A stretch of 23,176 nt of DNA from an uncultured Lachnospiraceae bacterium (GCA_934292725.1 CAKQXY010000051.1:1-23176), one strand, 5' to 3'; positions 15,901 through 23,050 are shown, counted from the first letter of the stretch. The notes: a model not told the origin generated them from the sequence alone. Numbers and translations: made by a program.

Positions 15901-15934
15901 ACACCCCGGCAGTGTGACTGCCGGGGTGTTTTTT
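15901..15934 (+). terminator. Terminator of the V/A-ATPase operon
   Basis: A thirteen-base-pair GC-rich stem, ACACCCCGGCAGT with ACTGCCGGGGTGT, three-base loop, then six T. A-rich sequence before the stem would let it also stop minus-strand transcripts. Confidence 0.97.
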
Positions 15935-16023
15935 GGTTTGAAAAAATTTTATTTATCCCCGCACATAATTACAATTGTATCGTTAAACATAGTAGAGAAA
16001 AGAGGAGGATGTAGAAGACCGCA

Positions 16024-16521
16024 ATGGATATAGAAGAACAATACGACAAAATTTTCCACTATTGTTACTATCGAATTCGAGATAAGAATGTGGCAGAGGA
16101 TATTACGCAGGAAGTGTTTCTGCGTTTTTATAATAGCAATTATGTGGAGCAGCAGAAAGAAATCCGTTACTTATATACGATAGCGCGCAATTTATGCATT
16201 GATGAATATCGAAAAAGAAATATCTATAAGTCGCAAATAGAGCAACTAGAGAGATGCGATGGAACTGGGCAAACGGGGAAAGCAGAATCGGATGGAGGCG
16301 CATTTGCCGAAACGATAATTGAGAAATTGTATATCGAAAATCTACTAGCTGTGTTATCGGATGAGGAACGAGATTTGCTTGTACTTCGGTTTGTAAATGA
16401 CGAACCGATTTCACTGATCTGTGACGAATTGAACATATCGAGATTTGCGCTGTATCGAAGGATTCGAAATATCAAAAAGAAATTAAGGGAAGCAACAAAA
16501 ACATCGAAATCATCCAAATGA
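16024..16521 (+). CDS. ECF-type sigma-70 factor
   Basis: A 165-residue group 4 sigma factor. Region 2 spans about 5-68 (VAEDITQEVFLRFY at 23-36; IRYLYTIARNLCIDEYRKR at 47-65 for -10 binding). A short acidic/Gly linker (about 78-95) leads to region 4 at 104-157 (LSDEERDLLVLRFV and helix-turn-helix LICDELNISRFALYRRI). It heads a four-gene run with a membrane protein and an ABC transporter, so it probably controls that operon. The ATG is 15 bases from AGGAGG (16003-16008), unusually far; an ATG-TAG start-stop lies directly after the SD. Translation may therefore be weak or regulated. It contains no anti-sigma domain. Confidence 0.92.
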   Translation: MDIEEQYDKIFHYCYYRIRDKNVAEDITQEVFLRFYNSNYVEQQKEIRYLYTIARNLCIDEYRKRNIYKSQIEQLERCDGTGQTGKAESDGGAFAETIIEKLYIENLLAVLSDEERDLLVLRFVNDEPISLICDELNISRFALYRRIRNIKKKLREATKTSKSSK

Positions 16522-16613
16522 ATGAGAACAACAGAGTGGATGAAATGATCAAAATAAAAGAAAACAACGAAGGGAGGAATGATGAATGGACAAGAAAACA
16601 AAAGAAATGCTAG
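16518..16613 (+). CDS. Possible 31-residue coupled peptide (doubtful)
   Basis: An ATG overlaps the sigma factor stop codon as ATGA, the classic coupling arrangement for a following anti-sigma gene, and opens a 31-codon frame ending at TAG 16611-16613. The product is polar, rich in Asn, Glu and Lys, with no recognisable motif. Its end overlaps the start of the six-TM gene in another frame. It may only serve to carry ribosomes to the GGGAGG site at 16572-16577, or be chance. Confidence 0.2.
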   Translation: MNENNRVDEMIKIKENNEGRNDEWTRKQKKC

Positions 16614-17410
16614 TAAAGATGGCAGGGCAGCCAGACCACCTGAGGAAAGATAAATTTATCAGGGAATGTAGAAAATATAATGAAGAAAGCAACAAGAATA
16701 CTAGGAATAATAAGAATAACATCATGAATAGGGATAACTGGAATAACAAGAACAACGAAAACAACAAGCTGACCACAAATAACGAGACCACATTACGCTT
16801 TATCATGTCTCAATTTTCCTATATCAGCTGGTATGTGTGGTGTGTTTCTCTGTTTGTTTTAATCGCGGCAATTTTCATAATTGTGATGAAAATCGAAGCC
16901 ACGGATTCAATTACGGTAATCGCTGCAATTATTCCATTTGTTGCAATGGCAGCAGTCATGGAATCGTTTCGATCAAAGTATTTTGGAATGTCGGAACTGG
17001 AAAGTGTCACCAAAGTTTCGTTTCGGGGAATTTACTTTGCAAGAATGAGCTGCATCGGAATGGTACATATTGTAATTATATCATGTTTGATTATCTTGAT
17101 TGGAAGAAATAGTGAAAATGGATATTTGGTGACTGGTGCAATGATTTTGATTCCGTATCTGATTACTTCTATTTTAAATACGAAAATTGAGCGAACACAG
17201 ATCGGAAGAAAGAGCATTTTTGCCTGCATTACGGTGTCCGTGCTGATTTCAGGGAGCATGATTCTTCTGAACAATCAAATGAAAAATCACAGAGATTTTT
17301 TGCCGTCAATTCAGCCAATCATTTGGTACATAGCAATCTTGGCACTGATAGCAATCAATTTCTTTGAAATAAAAAAGACAATCCGACAGGAGGTGTACGC
17401 ATGGAACTGA
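16586..17410 (+). CDS. Six-TM membrane protein with Asn-rich N-terminus, putative anti-sigma factor
   Basis: No named family recognised. The cytoplasmic N-terminus (1-78) starts with a basic/polar helix and then a low-complexity run in which 16 of 31 residues (36-66) are Asn. Six predicted membrane helices follow at about 80-101, 108-125, 152-172, 178-197, 210-228 and 243-260. The loop between helices 2 and 3 carries ELESVTKVSFRGIYFARM, a motif I recall from unannotated membrane proteins beside sigma factors and ABC transporters. GGGAGG is eight bases from ATG 16586. Position directly after an ECF sigma gene suggests an anti-sigma role; overlap by ten bases with the ABC ATPase gene suggests a transporter partner. 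Both are inference. Confidence 0.8.
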   Translation: MDKKTKEMLVKMAGQPDHLRKDKFIRECRKYNEESNKNTRNNKNNIMNRDNWNNKNNENNKLTTNNETTLRFIMSQFSYISWYVWCVSLFVLIAAIFIIVMKIEATDSITVIAAIIPFVAMAAVMESFRSKYFGMSELESVTKVSFRGIYFARMSCIGMVHIVIISCLIILIGRNSENGYLVTGAMILIPYLITSILNTKIERTQIGRKSIFACITVSVLISGSMILLNNQMKNHRDFLPSIQPIIWYIAILALIAINFFEIKKTIRQEVYAWN

Positions 17411-18171
17411 CAATTGATCGTTTGACAAAACAATATAAAAATAAAATAGCGGTTGACCGCTTATCCTTTTCGCTTACAAAAGGAGTAACTGGCCTGCTCG
17501 GTGCGAATGGAGCCGGAAAAACCACGTTGATTCGTATGCTGTGTGGAATTCTAGTGCCGACAAGCGGCGAAATTACATACAATGGAATCAGTGTATCGGA
17601 CGAGCGCTACCGCAATGTATTGGGCTATCTTCCTCAGGAATTTGGCTATTATCCGGAATTTACCGGAAAGGACTTTCTGATGTATTTCGCTGCTCTGAAA
17701 GGATTTACAAAAAAAGCGGCAGAGGTAAGAGCAAATGAACTTTTGGAGCTGGTGGGACTCTCACAAGTTCAAAAAAAGAAAATCAAAACATATTCGGGCG
17801 GAATGAAGCAGCGACTTGGAATTGCGCAGGCACTCATAAATCGCCCAGAGGTCTTAATTTTAGATGAGCCAACCGCAGGATTGGACCCGAAGGAACGAGT
17901 CCGTTTTCGTAACCTGATTGATGAAATTGGAAAGAAGAGCATTGTCCTTTTATCCACCCACATTGTATCGGATATCGAGCATATTGCAGATCACATCATT
18001 ATGATGAAGAATGGGCAGATTATCTGGCAGGGTTCACACAAAGAAATTGCAGGCGATCTTGAGGATTTTTATATGGAACAATTTGATGATGCCGAGGATA
18101 CAATGGATTCTTTCACTGTTTCAGAAAGCTCAGGTGACTTAGGTGATTTCAGAAAGAGAGGGCACAAATGA
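17401..18171 (+). CDS. ABC transporter ATP-binding protein
   Basis: A 256-residue ATPase with Walker A GANGAGKT (34-41), Q-loop LPQEFGYYPEFT (77-88), signature YSGGMKQRLG (131-140), Walker B VLILDEPTAGLD (151-162) and H-loop STHIVSD (185-191). It is of the BcrA/CcmA-like group used with ABC-2-type permeases for drug, peptide or lipid export. The final 35 residues are acidic, with a Met/Asp/Ser-rich tail outside the core fold. Its start overlaps the preceding membrane protein and its stop overlaps the permease start by four bases (ATGA), so the three are translationally coupled. Confidence 0.96.
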   Translation: MELTIDRLTKQYKNKIAVDRLSFSLTKGVTGLLGANGAGKTTLIRMLCGILVPTSGEITYNGISVSDERYRNVLGYLPQEFGYYPEFTGKDFLMYFAALKGFTKKAAEVRANELLELVGLSQVQKKKIKTYSGGMKQRLGIAQALINRPEVLILDEPTAGLDPKERVRFRNLIDEIGKKSIVLLSTHIVSDIEHIADHIIMMKNGQIIWQGSHKEIAGDLEDFYMEQFDDAEDTMDSFTVSESSGDLGDFRKRGHK

Positions 18172-19472
18172 AAAATTTCGGACTGATTTTTCAATATGAA
18201 ATCAAAAAAATAACGCACAGAAAGCTTTGGCTCATTGCCTTTGCAGCAATCCTTATTTTTACTATTCTTCTTAATCTCTATACTATTTTTGATTTCTCTG
18301 TTGGATGGAGTGGCGCTCAAGTGTTAAAAGCAAATAAGAATAATGATGGACTGGTAATTGATAAATCGGCTTTTTTCAATGGAATTCCGATCTATTATGT
18401 CAATGATTCCGATGAGCTGGTCGAAGAAAAGGTCAGCCCATTAAAATACATTCAGATGCAGCGACAGTTTGCGATGGAGTGGTCTGGAAAGCCGATTGAT
18501 GATGAAACAATTCGCGCGATGCAGGCGTTTATTGACAAATATAACTTCGTAGGTGAAAAGGACTATTCTTATGGGTGGAGTATTCAAAATTATTACTGGG
18601 TGTTTCGAACCATTACATACATGGGACTAAATCCCCTGTCTGAAAGAATGTCAGAAGGAACTATTAAGAGGAATATCGAAGCACAAAGAACTTCCACGAA
18701 CGATAGGGAGCAGCTGACAAAAGAAGAAAAAGAATACTGGTCCAATCATGCGAAGTTGGAGCATCCGCTAAAAATGGCATATACTTGTGCCTATAAAGAA
18801 ATAATTGACAAAGTCCATTGGATCAATCTTGTCTTATTATTATATGTGATCGTCGTTTTATGCGATACCTGCACGGTAGATCGGACAAGACGATTAAGTT
18901 CAATCATACGGTCAACACAAAAAGGTACAAGAAAAGCAATTGTTGCGCGCTTATGTGCCGGTATGACAGTAATTATTGTATCCGCGCTAGTTCTATATGG
19001 CTTTACCGCAATCTTTCAGTTTGGCTTATTCGGAGTAGACGGTTTTCACACACCGATTCAGCAAATCGGAGGATACCAATGGAGTTCACTGATGATTTCT
19101 GCTGGTCAGGCAGTTTTGCTAGTTTACCTTATGAGCATAATTCTATGTGTAATGACCGGTGCAATCACAATGCTTCTTTCTGAACTGTTGCAAAACTCGA
19201 TTGGTGCCATTTTGCTGCCCTGCGTATTTTTATTGTATTCGTTATTATTTGACAAATCAATTTTTCATCGAAATAGGCAGCTTTCGCAACTGTGGCAGTA
19301 TTTTCCGATACAGAGAATACCAGAAATTTTATACGATGGAAGAATGGTATCGGTTGGCAATAAGATGTTTGAGGCAATTCCCTTGAGCCTTACAATATAT
19401 TTTAGTTTGAGCGTGCTTGCATTGACATTATGTGCCATTATTGCTTTTCTGCGAAAGTGTGATCGAAAATAA
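18168..19472 (+). CDS. ABC transporter permease (ABC-2-like)
   Basis: A 434-residue membrane partner of the preceding ATPase. One helix lies at about 20-42, then a large probably extracytoplasmic domain (about 44-215). Helices follow at about 217-235, 262-285, 309-333, 344-362 and 405-427. A cytoplasmic loop after helix 2 (TVDRTRRLSSIIRSTQKGTRKAIVARL) is typical of bacitracin- or lantibiotic-type exporters, where it contacts the ATPase. The substrate is unknown. Last gene of the ECF operon; no good terminator follows, and a dispersed repeat begins 15 bases after the stop. Confidence 0.9.
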   Translation: MKNFGLIFQYEIKKITHRKLWLIAFAAILIFTILLNLYTIFDFSVGWSGAQVLKANKNNDGLVIDKSAFFNGIPIYYVNDSDELVEEKVSPLKYIQMQRQFAMEWSGKPIDDETIRAMQAFIDKYNFVGEKDYSYGWSIQNYYWVFRTITYMGLNPLSERMSEGTIKRNIEAQRTSTNDREQLTKEEKEYWSNHAKLEHPLKMAYTCAYKEIIDKVHWINLVLLLYVIVVLCDTCTVDRTRRLSSIIRSTQKGTRKAIVARLCAGMTVIIVSALVLYGFTAIFQFGLFGVDGFHTPIQQIGGYQWSSLMISAGQAVLLVYLMSIILCVMTGAITMLLSELLQNSIGAILLPCVFLLYSLLFDKSIFHRNRQLSQLWQYFPIQRIPEILYDGRMVSVGNKMFEAIPLSLTIYFSLSVLALTLCAIIAFLRKCDRK

Positions 19473-19487
19473 TGGATTTTTTAAAGA

Positions 19488-19554
19488 CCAGAGGGACAAT
19501 AAAAAGGCCAATGTACCCAATAAAAGAGCCGGCGTTCCTGTCCCCGTGGTTCCC
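19488..19554. repeat. Dispersed intergenic repeat, copy 1
   Basis: About 67 bp, nearly the same as 22909-22976 in the same orientation. A 21-base identical block lies at 19513-19533 and an 18-base identical block at 19537-19554. The ends carry GGGACA and TGTCCC, so the unit is a loose inverted repeat. Inside, two related 10-mers ending GGCTCTTT (minus strand) lie about 21 bases apart, although this copy is more degenerate in the outer one. The junction with the relaxase remnant is within a few bases of its end. Confidence 0.85.
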
Positions 19555-19556
19555 AC

Positions 19557-19994
19557 AAGTATCCGAGACTTGCGGATATTTATAATAAATTGGAGAAGCA
19601 GAATGCTGCCATTTACGAAAGGGAGAGGCAGCTTGCGAATGTGGAAAAGGAGCTTGCCGGAGCAAAGGGTATTTTCAAAGCAAAACTGCGGAAGGAGTTG
19701 CAGGAGCAGGCAGAACAGTTAAAGATACAGATAGCCAGTATGAAGCAGTATTTATCAAGTATCGTGCAGGGTTATGGATATAAGAATGTGAAGGAGTTTA
19801 TGGCAGAATTTAAGGCTTCCAAAGCGGAATATACCGATTATCAGTCAGCGGTTGCAAAGTGAGAACAGCAGACCGGAAATAAGGCAGAATCGGACAGCTT
19901 AAAAGCGAAGTTGCAAAGAAAGACGCAGGAAATAAAGGAACGGGAAAATAGCAGACAGAGTTATCAACATAAGAAGGATAGAGGTGGCAGATAA
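19557..19994 (+). pseudogene. Relaxase/mobilization protein C-terminal remnant (MobA/MobL-like)
   Basis: A continuous reading frame from 19557 (KYPRLADIYNKLEKQN) to the TAA at 19992-19994 has no start at its 5' edge. It is broken by one TGA at 19860-19862, in the context VAK*EQQTGNK, where a TGG tryptophan would fit. The sequence is a charged coiled coil (RERQLANVEKELAGAKGIFKAK) followed by YGYKNVKEFMAEFKASKAEY and a basic tail ending RGGR. I recall this as the C-terminus of relaxases from clostridial mobilisable elements. The catalytic N-terminal domain is missing, cut at the repeat. The internal piece from ATG 19590 could still be translated as 90 residues, but there is no SD. Confidence 0.65.
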
Positions 19995-20002
19995 GGGATT
20001 GT

Positions 20003-20034
20003 TGTAGAGGGGATAAAACTCCTCTATGGTTTTA
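20003..20034 (+). terminator. Possible terminator after the relaxase remnant
   Basis: TAGAGGGG pairs with CTCCTCTA (one G-T pair) around ATAAAA, followed by TGGTTTTA. It probably belonged to the original mobile element transcript and now insulates the downstream regulator gene. Confidence 0.5.
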
Positions 20035-20134
20035 TGTTGGCAACTATAGGTTGCGAAAAAGAACTTTAAAATTGGTGGTAAAAATAATAAAGATTTTGTA
20101 CAATAAAATCAATCATTGTAGGAGGTAATCTTTT

Positions 20135-20752
20135 ATGAAGTTGTCTAAAAAAATAATAGAATTGCGAAAAGTAAATGGAATGACGCAGGAAGAACTTGCA
20201 GCAAAGTGTAATGTAAGCAGACAATCCATATCCAAGTGGGAAGCGGATATTGCGTTGCCGGAAACGGAGAAATTGTTAATACTGGGAGAATTGTTTCATG
20301 TTTCCATGGATGTGTTGCTAAAGGACGAATTGACACTAAGCGAAGTGAAGGAAGTGCATAATTGTGGAAATAATGCAATTCAAGGGAAGAAGCAGGAAGT
20401 ATATGAAGGAGTATTGATTAAAGAAAGTGTAACAGATGATACTATCATTGATTTACTAAATGTACATAAGATTGAATTATGGAATACCGGTGGAAAGCCT
20501 AAATACTGGACGGTATTGTTTTTTACCAGTGATAAAAAGGATTTTCCGGAGCAAGTATCCAAAGTAATGGGAACTGACCCGGATAACGGTGGGAATTGGT
20601 TTGTTGATTTCAAGGCTGGAAATGTGAAGTACATTGTTTTCAAAGATAAAATATTGAAATATCAGATTGGCAATCAGAAAGAAAAAGATTATGTATGCAA
20701 CGAATGTCGGAAGATGGGAATTACCGATGGGGAAATGAATTGGTCAGAATAG
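20135..20752 (+). CDS. XRE-family regulator with an uncharacterised C-terminal domain
   Basis: Residues 4-60 are a Cro/CI-type helix-turn-helix (LRKVNGMTQEELAAKCNVSRQSISKWE), ending LFHVSMDVLLKDE. Residues 88-205 form a separate domain with WTVLFFTSDKKDFPEQVSKV (125-144), WFVDFKAGNVKYIVFKDKIL (155-174) and a C-terminal ECRKMGITDGEMNWSE. I recall this domain as a stand-alone hypothetical protein in related bacteria, so this gene looks like a fusion. TAGGAGGT precedes the ATG, and TACAAT at 20099-20104 may be its -10. Its stop overlaps the SD of the peptidase gene, so the regulator probably controls the three-gene set that follows. The ligand is unknown. Confidence 0.85.
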   Translation: MKLSKKIIELRKVNGMTQEELAAKCNVSRQSISKWEADIALPETEKLLILGELFHVSMDVLLKDELTLSEVKEVHNCGNNAIQGKKQEVYEGVLIKESVTDDTIIDLLNVHKIELWNTGGKPKYWTVLFFTSDKKDFPEQVSKVMGTDPDNGGNWFVDFKAGNVKYIVFKDKILKYQIGNQKEKDYVCNECRKMGITDGEMNWSE

Positions 20753-20760
20753 GAGCGGAT

Positions 20761-21321
20761 ATGAGAGTATTATTAACATCAGCAGGTTTGGAAACAGAAG
20801 AAATTAAAGACTATTTTGTGAAAATGTTGGGAAAAGCTGTGTCAGAGGTAAAGGCGTTATTTATCCCTACAGCAGCTATAGATGCTGGGGCAATAGAGGT
20901 GTTGCCAAAATGCATGAATGATTTATTGAAATGTGGTATTCCAAATAAAAATATTAAAGTTTTTGATTTGCACACAGGAATGGATATAGCTGAATTACAG
21001 AAATATGATGTGGTATATTTGTGTGGTGGGGATACAACTTATTTGCTTGAAAGAGTAAATGCTACCGGATTTAGTACAACCTTAATGGAGTATATTAAGC
21101 AGAATGGAATGGTAATTGGTGTGAGTGCCGGAAGCCTTCTTTTCTCAAATAATTTGGTGGGAAAATTAGGGCTGATAAATACAAGATTGGATGTACATTG
21201 TCCGGATGGAGAAGTGAGAGGTAAGGTAGAATATCCGCTAAAGGATAACATCAGATTAACCAATACCTGCGCTCTTGTCATACGAGAATTTCCGGATGAA
21301 TTAGAAATAATTGGCGAATAG
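20761..21321 (+). CDS. Peptidase E-like protein (S51 family, class I glutamine amidotransferase-like fold)
   Basis: The 186 residues match S51 dipeptidase-E-type proteins: N-terminal strand MRVLLTSAG, VVYLCGGDTTYLLE (85-97) and the nucleophile elbow GVSAGS with Ser122. H146 in DVHCPDG is a candidate third catalytic residue. The end LTNTCALVI...ELEIIGE is the family's usual terminus, so the gene is complete though shorter than E. coli PepE. Classical members cleave Asp-X dipeptides; this branch is often called glutamine amidotransferase-like, and the substrate is uncertain. ATG 20761 is chosen because AGGAG lies at the stop of the preceding gene; a frame extending to 20695 has no SD. Confidence 0.88.
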   Translation: MRVLLTSAGLETEEIKDYFVKMLGKAVSEVKALFIPTAAIDAGAIEVLPKCMNDLLKCGIPNKNIKVFDLHTGMDIAELQKYDVVYLCGGDTTYLLERVNATGFSTTLMEYIKQNGMVIGVSAGSLLFSNNLVGKLGLINTRLDVHCPDGEVRGKVEYPLKDNIRLTNTCALVIREFPDELEIIGE

Positions 21322-21332
21322 GAAGATAAATA

Positions 21333-21989
21333 ATGTTTGAAGGTTTTAATGAGTCTACATTAGGGTATTATCAGGCGATTAGTAGGAATAACTGCAAGAA
21401 TATTCATCAAGAAAATCAAGTGCTATATCTTGAAGGTGTGAAATATCCGCTGGAAGAATTGTATTATGAACTGTATAGCTATTTTAGCAAAATAGACAGT
21501 GATTTATTGACCAGTAAGAGAAAAAGTATTTCTTCGGCATATAATGATGCTCGCTTTTGTAGTGACCCAATAAAGGAATATTTTTATATTCGATTTAAGC
21601 TGGACACAGCTAATAAGAGAAATGCTCTTGGATTCTTTTTTGATGCCTCTTTAGATGGATACAAGTTTGGATTGAATATTTATAATTTAGATGCAAGAGG
21701 TATGGAGAAGATACGAGATTACATATTGGATAACAAGCATTATGCAAAAGAAATAATTGAAAAATTCAATAAGGCGGGATTGCTGGAAGTACGAGGAGAA
21801 AAATATAAAAGAGCGTATTATCCGGATGAGAACGCAGTGTTGCAGGAGTGGTTGGAACGCAAGAGAATATCGTTTGTACATGAAGATGAACTAAGTAATA
21901 TTTTTTTCGGACGAGATATGTTGAATTGTATTTTGACTGCTTTTGATAGTGTACAGGATGTGTATTTTATGTTGAAGGAAGTGTTGTAA
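21333..21989 (+). CDS. DUF2461 (TIGR02453-type) conserved protein
   Basis: The 218-residue soluble protein follows the DUF2461 pattern: start MFEGFNESTLGYYQAISRNN, a YLEGVKYPLEEL helix, SSAYNDARFCSDPIKEYFYIRF and a central FFFDASLDGYKFGLNIY strand pair. The biochemical role of the family is unknown. It lies 11 bases after the peptidase gene with AGGAAG before its ATG, so the two are co-transcribed with the XRE regulator. An intergenic stretch of about 180 bases without a gene follows to the hairpin at 22169. Confidence 0.85.
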   Translation: MFEGFNESTLGYYQAISRNNCKNIHQENQVLYLEGVKYPLEELYYELYSYFSKIDSDLLTSKRKSISSAYNDARFCSDPIKEYFYIRFKLDTANKRNALGFFFDASLDGYKFGLNIYNLDARGMEKIRDYILDNKHYAKEIIEKFNKAGLLEVRGEKYKRAYYPDENAVLQEWLERKRISFVHEDELSNIFFGRDMLNCILTAFDSVQDVYFMLKEVL

Positions 21990-22168
21990 GCGACCGATGC
22001 TTGACTCCTCTGGGGAGAGTGATTATAATTGGAACATGGCAACACTTTGGCAACAGAAAATCAGTAAGCCAAAATAAAGTGTGCAAATAAAGTAAAATAT
22101 CGGCAGATTTTAAACAAAACAGTTTAAGCCAAAGTGACAACTTGCCGAGTTTGAATAATTAAAATAAT
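21990..22168. other. Gene-free AT-rich spacer with weak pairing
   Basis: No start with a ribosome site is seen on either strand. TCGGCA (near 22110) can pair with TGCCGA (near 22143) enclosing TTAAAC/GTTTAA, and ATGGCAACA/TTGGCAACA is a short direct repeat at 22026-22043. These look like remnants rather than a recognisable element. Confidence 0.4.
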
Positions 22169-22213
22169 GGCGTGTGGAAAATGAGACGTTTTCTGCACGC
22201 CTGTTTTCTTTTT
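22169..22213 (+). terminator. Terminator of the XRE-S51-DUF2461 operon
   Basis: GGCGTGTGGAAAA (22169-22181) pairs with TTTTCTGCACGCC (22189-22201) over 13 positions including two G-T pairs, with a seven-base loop, followed by TGTTTTCTTTTTG. Confidence 0.82.
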
Positions 22214-22225
22214 GATTTTAAATCC

Positions 22226-22263
22226 TTGAAAATACGTAGTCAATATGATACCATGATATCATG
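22226..22263 (+). promoter_or_regulatory. Possible promoter and 12-bp palindrome before the AAA ATPase
   Basis: TTGAAA near 22227, a 17-bp spacer and TACCAT form a weak promoter. Next to it CATGATATCATG (22252-22263) is a perfect palindrome close to the expected start site, a possible operator. Both are modest signals. Confidence 0.35.
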
Positions 22264-22297
22264 TCGTGTCTTAGGTGGCTCATTTTGGAGGTGGATT

Positions 22298-22828
22298 ATG
22301 GAACAAATATTTATAAAGAATATCAAAATCAATAAGGTTCGCCATTTAAAAAATTTAGATATTCCTGTTTGTGAGAATAAATGCAAACATATCATATTTA
22401 CAGGAAAAAATGGTAGCGGAAAAACAAGCATTCTTGATGCGATAGCTGTGTTTCTTAATTCAATTGTAATGGGAAAGCATCCAGAAGATATATTTGCGAT
22501 GATAAATGACACACAAAAGTATATGGAATATAATAAAAATTCAGATGAACGCCGTTTGCAGCAATATGAAGAAAATTTGAAGAATCTGAATAGAAATTAT
22601 TCGGAAATTACAGATGGTGTATGGCTTGATTTTAATACTTCATTTGTAAATATTCAAAAACAATTTGAAGCAGGACAATTTGTAGCTGCTTATTATAAGG
22701 CAGACCGTGTATTTTCTTCAATTGAGCCTAAACATGTGGAGAAGGTGCAACTGAAATCTGGCTATGCGATTGATGAAACACCGAGAGGAATTTTTGAAAA
22801 TGACACAGGCACTTGCTGTTTCTGGTGA
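22298..22828 (+). pseudogene. Truncated AAA-family ATPase (SMC/OLD-like N-terminal part)
   Basis: Residues 1-160 look like the N-terminus of an AAA ATPase of the kind common in defence and DNA-repair genes: IFIKNIKINKVRHLKNLDI, then Walker A FTGKNGSGKTS (GKNGSGKT at 36-43), and a helical coiled-coil insert around 80-105. At 176 residues there is no signature motif, Walker B or D-loop, where full-length relatives run to several hundred residues. The frame ends in GTCCFW-stop. From 22800 another frame (MTQALAVSGENGLIDIIGRG, ending YKLK at 22885) gives the look of a winged-helix C-terminus from a different protein, so a deletion joined two genes. TTTGGAGGTGG supports ATG 22298; translation may still occur. 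Confidence 0.7.
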
Positions 22829-22886
22829 AAATGGATTGATTGATATTATCGGAAGAGGTGCTGCAAAAAAGTATAAGCTGAAATAA
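22800..22886 (+). pseudogene. Orphan C-terminal tail, winged-helix-like
   Basis: A 28-codon frame in a different register from the ATPase fragment, starting at an ATG without SD and ending at a TAA. The GLIDIIGRGAAKKYKLK ending resembles the last beta-hairpin of a winged-helix domain found at the C-termini of several DNA-binding proteins. It is most simply explained as the far end of a gene whose middle was deleted. Repeat copy 2 begins about 22 bases later. Confidence 0.4.
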
Positions 22887-22908
22887 TTTAAAAATTAAAA
22901 CGAAAATG

Positions 22909-22976
22909 CCAGTGGGGACAGAGAAAGAGCCAGCGTACCCAATAAAAGAGCCGGCATCCCTGTCCCCGTGGTTCCC
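22909..22976. repeat. Dispersed intergenic repeat, copy 2
   Basis: 68 bp matching 19488-19554 in the same direction with a few substitutions and one indel. GGGGACAG (22914-22921) and CTGTCCCC (22960-22967) form an inverted repeat inside it. On the minus strand two related copies of GC(C/T)GGCTCTTT lie about 21 bases apart. It separates the ATPase debris from the thiamine leader. Confidence 0.85.
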
Positions 22977-22992
22977 TGAGGAGGTACTGATT

Positions 22993-23028
22993 ATGCAGAA
23001 CAAATTATTTTTATGCGGAAAAGATTAA
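22993..23028 (+). pseudogene. Eleven-codon ORF with a strong ribosome site (gene start remnant?)
   Basis: AGGAGG (22979-22984) is eight bases before an ATG that opens only eleven codons, MQNKLFLCGKD. Such a good initiation site with no gene behind it suggests the 5' end of a deleted gene next to the repeat, or chance. Confidence 0.25.
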
Positions 23029-23050
23029 CATTGCTTTTGTGATAATTACC

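Noticed and set aside
19432..19722. A 96-codon frame across repeat copy 1 into the relaxase remnant
   Set aside because: It starts inside the permease gene, crosses the repeat and is in a different frame from the coherent relaxase sequence.
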